NCBI RefSeq assembly: GCF_000308835.1
Contig: NZ_BAGN01000426.1
Span: 21,019-85,018, forward strand
Reading direction: 5' to 3'
DNA length: 64,000 bases
Source of the DNA: Nocardia vinacea NBRC 16497
GTDB lineage: Bacteria; Actinomycetota; Actinomycetes; Mycobacteriales; Mycobacteriaceae
Below, in pieces: positions 56,731 through 64,000 of the stretch. Below the pieces are notes generated by a model. The model was given only the letters and a program-made list of their open reading frames with translations, searched no databases and had not been told where the DNA came from. Position 1 is the stretch's first letter, and each line of letters opens with the position of its first letter. A program made the translations under genes and the position numbers.

Positions 56731-58103
56731 TGTTCGGAACCTCTTTTCCCGATGACGAGCAAAGGCTGGTGCGGTGGCTGCGATCGGACCTGCGGTTCCG
56801 CGCGGCGGCGATATTCCTTGACCGCCAAATAGATCAGCGTCGCGAGCACCGCGGCCTGCAGGAATTTGCCGAGCGCCTCCATGCTGCCGAGGATGCCGCG
56901 CTCGAACAGCGAGGAGGCTCCGGTCAGCGCGAGCGCGAGCACCACCATCGGGAAGTACCGGGAATACAGCGCTTTGGCCCAGGCCAGCAACAGCAAGAAG
57001 GTGAAACCGACGCTCACCACGATGCCGGTATAGCCGCCGATCACATAGCCCTCGTTGATATTTCCCTCGGCGAGTGACACCGAGACCCGTGTCATATCCA
57101 CCGAGGCGCCGCGAACGTCGTCGGCCCATGCGGTACCCGACTGGAATTTCGGGGCACCGAGCAATTGGGTCGGAATCAGGCTCAGCGCGGCGTGGCGGAA
57201 CTCCTCGGCGGGCGTGAGCCAGTACCCGGTGCCGTGATAGTAGGCGTCGGTTGCGGCCTCGAGGAGATCGAAGCGCCGCAGGATGCTCAGGAACGGTCGC
57301 ACCGAAGGCGGATATGCCGAACTGGTCATCGCTGCTTCGGCCTTGCCGACCTCGGTGGTCTTGAACGACTGCAACCACCCGAAACCGCCGATGCCGAGCA
57401 CCGCGATCGCCAGCACACCGACCATCTTGGCCTTGGTCCAGCCGAGTATCGCGAACCGGACCGCCACCGCAAGCGCGGCACCGAGGATCGGGGTCTTCGA
57501 TTCGACGACCACGGTCCACACCAGTTCCCCGGCCAACAGCGCGCCGATCAACAGTGCAGTGGTCCGCGGCCGGGCCGGTCGGATGAAAATGATCAGCCCG
57601 AGCGCCGCGACGGTCGCGAGAATGCTGACGAAGGCCAGAATCGGATTGGCGCTGTCGACATCACCGGCGTGGCCGGTGGATCCGGAGGCGTAGGAGGCGC
57701 CCCGCCCCAGTAGGCCGACAACGTAGATCGTGACGAGCGCGGGCACGAAATCCGGATTTCCGGTCATCGCGGGCAGGCGGGGCACTGGATGGTGTCGCGA
57801 CCAGATCGCATATCCAACAATGAGTATCGCGTATACCCACAAGCCGAAGACGACATGATGCAGCACCAGTGCGATGCCGCGGTCGTAGCCGAGTACGGCC
57901 AGTCGCGGATCGGGCACATTGTCGCCGTAGTGCGGTTCGGGTTGCACTGCGAGCAGTACCAGAGGCCGGGCGACATAGGACAGCGACCAGAATGCGGCCT
58001 GCGCGATGATGAAAACCCGTGCGACGCTCGGCACCCACGCTGCAGCGACCACCAAAGTGGCCAGGGCGCAAGCGATTGCGATGATCTCGGTATAGCCACT
58101 CAT
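56721..58103 (-). CDS. O-antigen/exopolysaccharide polymerase-like membrane protein (Wzy type)
   Basis: 460 aa with about 11-12 membrane helices (EIIAIACALATLVVAAAWVP, ALVTIYVVGLLGRGASYASG, FVSILATVAALGLIIFI and others). A large outer loop precedes GNINEGYVIGGYTGIVVSVG, the conserved region of O-antigen polymerases. Sequence identity is low in this family, so the call rests on topology, loop position and neighbours (flippase, co-polymerase, glycosyltransferases). It would join lipid-linked repeat units on the outer face of the membrane. Its ATG overlaps the preceding stop (ATGA). Confidence 0.8.
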   Translation of the reverse strand: MSGYTEIIAIACALATLVVAAAWVPSVARVFIIAQAAFWSLSYVARPLVLLAVQPEPHYGDNVPDPRLAVLGYDRGIALVLHHVVFGLWVYAILIVGYAIWSRHHPVPRLPAMTGNPDFVPALVTIYVVGLLGRGASYASGSTGHAGDVDSANPILAFVSILATVAALGLIIFIRPARPRTTALLIGALLAGELVWTVVVESKTPILGAALAVAVRFAILGWTKAKMVGVLAIAVLGIGGFGWLQSFKTTEVGKAEAAMTSSAYPPSVRPFLSILRRFDLLEAATDAYYHGTGYWLTPAEEFRHAALSLIPTQLLGAPKFQSGTAWADDVRGASVDMTRVSVSLAEGNINEGYVIGGYTGIVVSVGFTFLLLLAWAKALYSRYFPMVVLALALTGASSLFERGILGSMEALGKFLQAAVLATLIYLAVKEYRRRAEPQVRSQPPHQPLLVIGKRGSEQWD

Positions 58104-59113
58104 GTCCGGGCCTCGAGTGCGTCCATGATCTCACGCGCCCGATCGACGTAGCGGTGCCCGCCGTCGGCGATACGCCGATATCCGGCCTCGGCGACCGCAT
58201 CCGCCTGCTCCGGATGCCGCGCGCACCAGTCCAGGATTTCGCGCAGCTCGGCCTGATCGGTGAACAGGAAACATTCGACGGTGTCACGCAAGAGTTCCGC
58301 ATGCTCGTCGGTGCGTTCGCCGACGAACAGCCCGCCAGCGGCGGGCACTTCGAAGGTGCGGCAGGTGTGGGTGTCGCGGTTATCGGAGTTGAGCAGCACC
58401 AGATTCGCGGTGATATCGGCGACCACGGCCGAATAGCGCGAACCGTAGACCGGGCCGCCCACCGTGGTGCGGGTGGTGCGCAATTCCGGAACCCGCCGCC
58501 AGCCCGGACCACGCACCAGCATCCGGTCACCGTGCACGCGGGCCAGCTCGACCAGATCGGCCCGGCGATCGGGGCGGCAGACGCCGATGAAGCCGACCAG
58601 GTAGCGCGGTGTCCGTGCGCGCGCGGCCGGATAGTGCCACGCCGGATCGTAGGCGCTGCGGACGAAACCGACCGCCTTGGCACCCCGGTCGAAGAGTTCG
58701 GCCACATTGTGCCGCTTGGTGGTGACGATCAGATCCCAATCGGGTTCGTGCGCAAGGTATTCCGGACTGATGTTCTCCGGATTGGTGACATCGTCGGGGC
58801 TGTAGTGCACGTGCAGCCGCGCCGGGACGTCCAATAGCCTGCGCTGGTCGAGGTGCACGGCTTTGAACGCGAAGACCAGGTCCGGCTGGAACCGCGCTGC
58901 GGCACGGTCGATTTCGCCGTGCAGGTCGGTGACGGTCCACGGCGCGCGCCGCCGCGCGAACTTGGCATAGACCCACGGCGGCGACAGCCGCGTCGGCAGG
59001 GTGACCGGGGTGGAATCGATGACCACCACCTCGTGGCCCGCCTGCCGGAAGCCGTCCGCGAGCGAGCGCGCATTGCTGCCGACCCAGTCGTCCCCGATGA
59101 ACAAGATCTTCAC
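58100..59113 (-). CDS. Glycosyltransferase, CgeB-like GT-B family
   Basis: 337 aa. A GTG at 59113 has GAGGAGG about 7 nt upstream. The N-terminus KILFIGDDWVGSNARSLADG starts the first Rossmann domain. RLHVHYSPDDVTNPENISPE and LIVTTKRHNVAELFDRGAK lie mid-way. The C-terminal part (YSAVVADITANLVLLNSDNR, HTCRTFEVPAAGGLFVGERT) is the Glyco_trans_1_2/CgeB pattern with its R-x-F-E donor motif. It transfers a sugar within the polysaccharide pathway. It overlaps both neighbours by 4 nt. Confidence 0.82.
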   Translation of the reverse strand: MKILFIGDDWVGSNARSLADGFRQAGHEVVVIDSTPVTLPTRLSPPWVYAKFARRRAPWTVTDLHGEIDRAAARFQPDLVFAFKAVHLDQRRLLDVPARLHVHYSPDDVTNPENISPEYLAHEPDWDLIVTTKRHNVAELFDRGAKAVGFVRSAYDPAWHYPAARARTPRYLVGFIGVCRPDRRADLVELARVHGDRMLVRGPGWRRVPELRTTRTTVGGPVYGSRYSAVVADITANLVLLNSDNRDTHTCRTFEVPAAGGLFVGERTDEHAELLRDTVECFLFTDQAELREILDWCARHPEQADAVAEAGYRRIADGGHRYVDRAREIMDALEART

Positions 59114-60522
59114 GCGGTGCCCTCCTCGCGCATCAAGACCACGGCGGGACTCGGGGCGACGGGTACCGTGCGTTCGCGCACGATCAATGTGCGGACCCGC
59201 GCGAGATACCAGATAGCCGTACTGAATTCGACGAGCACACTGCCATAGACGAGCGTCCATACCGAATGAGTCCGAAAGGCAATGAACAGTGCGACGCCTG
59301 CGACACAGGTGCCGAGCATCGCACCGATGAGCACACCGGTGGTGTCCTGTCGCACCGGCAGCAGCGCCGTGGTGACGAACGAGGTGATCGTGGTTGCGGG
59401 CAGCATGAAGATCTCGACCCGCAACAGCCCTACGGCTCCGGTGAATTCGTCACCGAAGACCAGTCGGATCAACAGCGGCGCGGCCAGCCAGACGGCCACG
59501 GCCGCGACGGTGGCGACACAGATGCAGGCCGCCAACGCCAGCAGGGCATCCCGCCAGAATCGGTGATCGGTACTGCGCCTCGCCATGCGGGGCAGCAGCG
59601 CGAATCCGATGGGATCCAAAGTGGATTGGATTGCGCGCACGAGCCGGTCGCCCGCCGAGTAGAGACCGAGCGAAACCGTATCGAGCACCGCCGAATACAC
59701 CGCGGCCGCGCCCTGACCGTAGGTGGTCACCAGGACTCGTGATGTGAGGACAGGTGCGCCCGTGCGCAATACGCTCTTGATTTGCCGAGGCCGCGCGGGT
59801 AGTCCGAAGGTGCGCAGCGAATCCCACCAGGTCAGCGCAACGGTGGGTACGGATGACATCAGCAGGCATAGCAGCGCGAGCTGCGCGCTCGGCATCCGGG
59901 GAAGTAGCCCGACGAGCAGTATCAGATAGCCGATCCGGCCGACCGCTTGATAGGCGGTCGACGCTCCGAATCGGCCCTGTCCGATCAGTAGCCAATCCTC
60001 CGAGACCGACCAGAATCCGCCCGCGAACAGGCCCAACAGGATCATGTCCACCTGCACCGGCGCACTTGCCGCCAGACTCAGCAATAGGGCGACACCGATG
60101 ACGCCGAGGGTGGTCGCGCGGATCACCAGATAATCGCCACGCAACTGATTGATCGTCCGCAGCCGCGCGCTCTCGCCATCGCGTTCGCGCGAATCGTGCA
60201 CCCGCGCGGCCAGAAATGAGGTGATGCCGAGATCCACCAGCAGGGAACCGATGAAATACGACGACATACCGATTGCCAACAGGCCCAGGCCGTGTGCGCC
60301 GAGCACCCGCGCGATCAGCGGAACCGTGACGATCGTGATGACGTACTGCCCGTACTTGCCGAAGGTGACGTAGCCGATATCCCGCAGTACCCCGCCGAGG
60401 CCGTGTGATCGGTGCAGGCCGCCGCCGGGCGCGCCGCGTTCGTCCTTGCGATGGGCTCCGCCGGTGGCGATCGGTGTCGGTGGTTCGGTGGGCTGGCCTG
60501 CGGCATGTTTGTGTTCAGACAT
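59110..60522 (-). CDS. Polysaccharide flippase (Wzx/MATE-like, polysaccharide biosynthesis protein)
   Basis: 470 aa integral membrane protein with about 12 helices. The N-terminal 60 residues are charged and cytoplasmic, followed by the PST-family start GLGGVLRDIGYVTFGKYGQY and VPLIARVLGAHGLGLLAIGM. Later: VDMILLGLFAGGFWSVSEDW, SLGLYSAGDRLVRAIQSTLD and LGLYSAGDR, typical of Wzx. It should move the lipid-linked repeat across the membrane. The ATG at 60522 overlaps the preceding glycosyltransferase by 8 nt. The last 30 residues are Val/Arg-rich. Confidence 0.86.
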   Translation of the reverse strand: MSEHKHAAGQPTEPPTPIATGGAHRKDERGAPGGGLHRSHGLGGVLRDIGYVTFGKYGQYVITIVTVPLIARVLGAHGLGLLAIGMSSYFIGSLLVDLGITSFLAARVHDSRERDGESARLRTINQLRGDYLVIRATTLGVIGVALLLSLAASAPVQVDMILLGLFAGGFWSVSEDWLLIGQGRFGASTAYQAVGRIGYLILLVGLLPRMPSAQLALLCLLMSSVPTVALTWWDSLRTFGLPARPRQIKSVLRTGAPVLTSRVLVTTYGQGAAAVYSAVLDTVSLGLYSAGDRLVRAIQSTLDPIGFALLPRMARRSTDHRFWRDALLALAACICVATVAAVAVWLAAPLLIRLVFGDEFTGAVGLLRVEIFMLPATTITSFVTTALLPVRQDTTGVLIGAMLGTCVAGVALFIAFRTHSVWTLVYGSVLVEFSTAIWYLARVRTLIVRERTVPVAPSPAVVLMREEGTA

Positions 60523-61828
60523 GCGGAGTCCGTTCTCGCGGATTCTGCTGGCCCGCCGCGAGAGCGGCGGTAGCGGCCGGATCGGCACAGTCGGCCGCAG
60601 GGCGCCCGTCGAGGGTCGCAGTGGGCGACGGGCGGGCCCACACAGGGCCTCGCGAGCGCCGCCGATTGGATACCGCGCCGTTGCGTTGGGTTATGGAATT
60701 GAGGAAGGCGGCGACGGTGCGTGCCGAAGCCTCGATGTCGAAATCCTTGGCGCGGGTACGGGCCGCCGTGGCCAGGCGGGTGCGCAGCGCCGGATCGGCG
60801 ATGAGGGTATCGAGTGCGGTGGTGAGTTGTCGCTGATCGCCGCCTTCTACAAGCAATCCGTTTACACCGGGTTCGACGATCTCGGCAGGGCCGCCCGGTC
60901 CGGAAGCGATCACCGCGCAGCCCGCGTGCATACCCTCGACCACGACCTGTCCGAATGGTTCGGGAAGTACAGAGGAGTGCACCAGGATGTCGGCGTCGCG
61001 CAGATAGGCTCCGGGGTCGTCGACGTGTCCGGTGAAGGTGACCGGAAGACCGAATTCCTGTGCCATGCGCATCAATTCGGCCTGGTAGGGCTCCTCGTCG
61101 AAGAAGGTGCCGCCGACCAGAAAGATCTGTCGCGGTTGCATTTTCATCGCCGCGATGGCGCGCAGCAGCACATCCTGGCCCTTCCACGGCGTCAGCCTGC
61201 CGACGGCGACGAGGACCGCTTCGGTGGGTGCACGCTGTGCGGCGCGCTCGATGTCGCCTGCGAGTTCCACACCCGGATAGGCCACCACCGCCGGACGGTG
61301 GCCGATCCGCAAGGTGCGCAAGGTGGTTCGGCTATTGGCAAGATAACCGTGTGCCACGAGTCGGCCCAGCCGCTGGATCACCACCGTCGGCAGTCGGCCG
61401 AAATAATCGACCGAGATCCGATCGTGCACCTGCCACACCAACGGAATTCCCGCTCGTCGCGTCGCGACCGCACCCATCACCAAAGCCTTGGTGCTCTCGG
61501 CGATAAGCACATCGGCACCGAGTTCGCGCGCGGCCGCACCGAGCGTCCAGCCCAATCGCAGCAGGGCGATGAATCCGGCGACCAGCCGCACCGGCCCGGA
61601 CCCGATGGTCATGGCGCGGCTGTCGAAAGCACCACGCACTACGCGGGTCTCGACCCCGCGCGCCCGCATGCGTTCGACCATCGGGCCGTCCTCCGTATAG
61701 ATCTGAGCGACATCGATGAGCCCCGACTCGCGCAGCGCGGCAAGCAACCGCAACGTCGCCAGTTCCGCGCCCGACGGCGCCGCGGTATGCGCGAGAAAGA
61801 GGGCCTTGGTCGTCCTCGATGGGGTCAT
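60515..61828 (-). CDS. Glycosyltransferase family 4 with a disordered C-terminal tail
   Basis: 437 aa. The ATG at 61828 overlaps the preceding stop (ATGA), and AGGA lies about 9 nt upstream. N-terminal: ALFLAHTAAPSGAELATLRL. C-terminal: VLVAVGRLTPWKGQDVLLRA, TGHVDDPGAYLRDADILVHS, then PEPFGQVVVEGMHAGCAVIA with the E-x7-E motif. This is a retaining GT4. The last 55 residues are Arg/Pro/Ala-rich and not part of the catalytic fold. The sugar added is not readable. Confidence 0.86.
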   Translation of the reverse strand: MTPSRTTKALFLAHTAAPSGAELATLRLLAALRESGLIDVAQIYTEDGPMVERMRARGVETRVVRGAFDSRAMTIGSGPVRLVAGFIALLRLGWTLGAAARELGADVLIAESTKALVMGAVATRRAGIPLVWQVHDRISVDYFGRLPTVVIQRLGRLVAHGYLANSRTTLRTLRIGHRPAVVAYPGVELAGDIERAAQRAPTEAVLVAVGRLTPWKGQDVLLRAIAAMKMQPRQIFLVGGTFFDEEPYQAELMRMAQEFGLPVTFTGHVDDPGAYLRDADILVHSSVLPEPFGQVVVEGMHAGCAVIASGPGGPAEIVEPGVNGLLVEGGDQRQLTTALDTLIADPALRTRLATAARTRAKDFDIEASARTVAAFLNSITQRNGAVSNRRRSRGPVWARPSPTATLDGRPAADCADPAATAALAAGQQNPRERTPHV

Positions 61829-62931
61829 CGCCTTAATTCCTGATACATCGTGAGATGACGCTCCGCTGTGACATGCCACGAGAAAGTTTCCGCGTGCGCG
61901 CGACATTGTTCGGGCGTCGGTAGTTTGCCGTTCAGTGCGTCCACGATCCGCGCGCCCAGTGCCTCGGCCTCGCGAACGGGCACGATCAGCGAAGGATCCA
62001 GTCCGCGTACCGAATCCGGTAGGCCACCGCAGTCGGTGACGATCGGGGCACGACCCGCGGCGAGGGATTCCAGGGCAATCAGCCCGAATCCCTCCAGCGC
62101 CGTGGTCGGGACAACGGTGAGTGCGGCCCGTGCATAGAGTTCGGTGAGTTGTCGGTCGTCGACACTGCCCGCGAAGGCGATCGAATCGTCCAGCCCGGCA
62201 CTGGCGGCCTGGGCGCGCAATTCGCCCTCGGCGGTACCGGTTCCGACGAGGACGAGTCGAGCGTCCGGATGTTCGGCGACCACGCCCGGCCAGCAACGCA
62301 GTAGCGTGTCGATGCCCATCCGACGTTCGAGTCTGCGCACACACAGCACGGTTCGGTCGGTACCGGTCGGTATCGGTGAGGCTCGGAATCGGGTCAGATC
62401 TACCCCTGGCGGGATGACCCGGATCCGGTCGGCCGGGACCCGATAGTCGTCGCTGAGCACTTCACGAAAGTGATCGGACAGCACCACGAATCGGTCCGCA
62501 CCCGCATAGCGGATCCGCTCGAGTAGATACTTCGCCCGTACACCGATCTCGCTTTGTCCGGTGAGGCGGCTCTCGGCGGCCCACGGTCCATGGAAGTGCA
62601 CGACCAGCGGCACCCGGCCGCTCCGCGCGAAGGCCGCCGGACCATACAGCGCGAAGTGCCGATCGAGGATGTCCGCACGGCCCATTTCGGCTCGCTCCAG
62701 AAAAGCGGAGCGGGCTCGGGCGATGGTCGGACCGCCGGTTCGTCCCCACGACAGCGCGCCGGGCGGATCATCGGCACCGACCGCGCCGAACGCCGAGGCC
62801 GAAACCTGTACGCCCGGTTGCCGTGTGAGTGCGTGGAATAGTTCGGTGAAATAACGATTGAGCCCGCCTGGTGCTGCCGAGAACCATTCGGAACCCGTCA
62901 TATGCACCCGCAATGTCCCGGTCGCAGTCAT
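61825..62931 (-). CDS. Glycosyltransferase family 4; first gene of the polysaccharide operon
   Basis: 368 aa. The ATG at 62931 is preceded by a GGGGG-containing stretch. N-terminal: SEWFSAAPGGLNRYFTELFH, then HFHGPWAAESRLTG. C-terminal: VIPPGVDLTRF, TVLCVRRLERRMGIDTLLRC, LVLVGTGTAEGELRAQA and LEGFGLIALESLAAGRAPIV. A standard GT4 of the mannosyl/glucosyltransferase kind. It heads ten leftward genes that are mostly overlapping. No promoter consensus was found in the 175-bp gap upstream, so transcription may start further right. Confidence 0.86.
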   Translation of the reverse strand: MTATGTLRVHMTGSEWFSAAPGGLNRYFTELFHALTRQPGVQVSASAFGAVGADDPPGALSWGRTGGPTIARARSAFLERAEMGRADILDRHFALYGPAAFARSGRVPLVVHFHGPWAAESRLTGQSEIGVRAKYLLERIRYAGADRFVVLSDHFREVLSDDYRVPADRIRVIPPGVDLTRFRASPIPTGTDRTVLCVRRLERRMGIDTLLRCWPGVVAEHPDARLVLVGTGTAEGELRAQAASAGLDDSIAFAGSVDDRQLTELYARAALTVVPTTALEGFGLIALESLAAGRAPIVTDCGGLPDSVRGLDPSLIVPVREAEALGARIVDALNGKLPTPEQCRAHAETFSWHVTAERHLTMYQELRR

Positions 62932-63078
62932 CGCGGCCCCCTACTTGTGGCGATGATGGGACGAGCCCGCTATCTGAACTCGCTTCCCGCGCAACAGTCT
63001 AGGGGAGTTCGATGGTTCCGACGGGTCGAGATCAACTTTCGACCAGGGCGGATGACCAGTCCGCTCTGGGTCCGCCGC

Positions 63079-63110
63079 CCCTTTCGAGCGACCTGCAAGC
63101 AGTCGCTAGC
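63079..63110. repeat. Dispersed hairpin repeat, copy 2
   Basis: 32-bp unit identical to 36556-36587 at 29 positions. Its last bases contain the TAG stop (complement of 63106-63108) of the FAD oxidoreductase. In both copies the hairpin sits at the 3' end of a gene, so it may act as a terminator or be a small palindromic repeat family. Confidence 0.6.
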
Positions 63111-64000
63111 CGAGATCGAACAGATTGGGCTGACCGGCTCTATAACGAGCGGCATCCGTTTGACGGAACGGCTCGAAAGCGGGAATCGAAGCGCGAGTGA
63201 ATAGTTGGGCGCGGGTGGCGGGGGAGCCGGACGCGTCCAGGAGTGCGTTCACCGCGGTGCGCCCCGCCTCGTTCGCGCCCTCCATGGTCGCCAGATCGAA
63301 GTTGGTCCGCACGTAGTCGGCGGCCAGGAACAGATTCGGGATCTGTGTGTGCGCGGTCGGTCGATCGGCCCACGATCCGATCGTATTCACAAGCAGCGGT
63401 TCATCATTCCCATTCTGTCCATCCGTCCACTCGATACCGGGATCGAGCATCCACTCGCGGACGATGCCGTCCGGCAACTGGATTCGGCCGTCGTCGTTGA
63501 GCGCGGCAGTCATTTGTGCCCAGGTCTCCTGGTATATCTCGTCGCGGGTGCACTCCTTGGCGGTTTTGCCGAACAGAATGCCCGGGGTATCCCAGTCGGC
63601 GATATCGATGGTGAGGCCGTCGACGATCGATCCGTCACCGTATTTCGCGGCGTAGTCGACATTCCAGAATGCCCGCTGGGTATAGGAGGTCAGCCGCCAC
63701 GGTGCGTCGAGATAGATGTTGTATCCCTTACCGAGGTCCAGCTTTTCGGTGACGAACATCTGCATGCCGTTCATCCAGTCGACGGTCAGCGCATCCATTC
63801 GGCCGAGTGCTGGATCCAACTCGCGGATTTCCGGTGACCACAGCCGACGGGCCCGATCGGTCGGTACCGCGCAGACATACCAATCCGCGTCGAACACCTC
63901 GGTGCCGCCAGTCGGGCGCCGAACTGCGCGCGCCGCCGATGCGGCCGTCGGCCACCACGAATTCCTCGAGCGCGTGGCCGGGCCGGAATTGCACACCCAT
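63106..64000 (-). pseudogene. FAD-dependent amine-oxidase/phytoene-desaturase-like protein, partial, apparent frameshift
   Basis: The 5' part lies beyond the right edge. From 64000 leftwards one frame reads VQFRPGHALEEFVVADGRIG. At about 63915-63930, within a GC run, coding similarity switches to another frame (VRRPTGGTEVFDADWYVCAV), then continues to the stop at 63106. The main part shows LGRMDALTVDWMNGMQMFVT, LDLGKGYNIYLDAPWRLTSY and the C-terminal FAD-binding IPNLFLAADYVRTNFDLATM and EGANEAGRTAVNALL. This is the hydroxysqualene-dehydroxylase/phytoene-desaturase superfamily. One surplus base would explain the shift, either as a mutation or a sequence error. Confidence 0.65.

Noticed and set aside
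1..64000. CRISPR arrays, tRNA or rRNA genes, complete insertion sequences, prophage
   Set aside because: No regularly spaced repeats, cloverleaf-like sequences, transposase or phage structural genes were recognised on either strand by eye. A tRNAscan/Infernal run would be needed to exclude small RNAs.

Overview
The window is high-GC DNA with short intergenic gaps, many stop/start overlaps (ATGA, GTGA, TTGA) and frequent GTG/TTG starts. A 3-ketosteroid delta1-dehydrogenase, the two-part 3-ketosteroid 9alpha-hydroxylase, a mycothiol-type maleylpyruvate isomerase, a fused fatty acyl-CoA reductase/SDR, ANTAR regulators and cutinase point to a mycolate actinomycete, most likely Nocardia (genus inferred; no rRNA is present). 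No tRNA, rRNA, CRISPR array or complete insertion sequence was seen.

Layout. 0-6 kb: a cut phosphatase, a PPDK-like phosphotransferase, a divergent quinone oxidoreductase/AraC pair, and a maleylpyruvate-isomerase-like gene behind a striking palindromic promoter and running into the remnant of a WYL regulator. 6-14 kb: a divergent catabolic locus, leftward SDR-KstD-SDR-SDR and rightward luciferase-type monooxygenase-SDR-esterase-VOC. 14-22 kb: NTF2-like protein, TRAP-TAXI transporter, IclR, SDR, an amine-dehydrogenase-like oxidoreductase, a class V aminotransferase and a second NTF2-like protein. 22.5-26 kb: a resolvase-like small protein and a large STAND/LuxR regulator, flanked by two near-identical KstR-type sites. 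26-36.5 kb: nitronate monooxygenase, then the leftward operon hsaB-like, kshA, a small Cys-rich gene, kshB, hsaC-like, faced by an IclR gene; then acyl-CoA dehydrogenase, a divergent hemC, PadR and ribBA. 36.7-44 kb: expansin-like protein, a second KstD-like flavoprotein with TetR, alcohol dehydrogenase, cutinase and 5'-nucleotidase. 44-50 kb: fatty acyl-CoA reductase fusion, three GAF-ANTAR proteins and an ECF sigma factor. 50-63 kb: one leftward ten-gene Wzx/Wzy-type polysaccharide operon. The right edge holds a cut FAD oxidoreductase with an apparent frameshift.

How it fits together. The steroid-type genes make a secondary ring-degradation set: ring A dehydrogenation (KstD), 9alpha-hydroxylation (KshAB), flavin reduction (HsaB-like) and meta-cleavage (HsaC-like), but no hsaA or hsaD is present. 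A recurring, partly palindromic motif, approximately CTARTMGRAATAYTTCYA, lies upstream of the monooxygenase/KstD locus, the hsaB-ksh operon, the facing iclR gene and ribBA. This suggests one regulon that couples flavin-dependent catabolism to flavin (and perhaps, through hemC, tetrapyrrole) supply. The polysaccharide operon carries flippase, polymerase, chain-length/kinase-like protein, four glycosyltransferases, a PLP aminotransferase, a tandem GNAT protein and an exported beta-helix lipoprotein. No initiating sugar-phosphate transferase is visible in the window.
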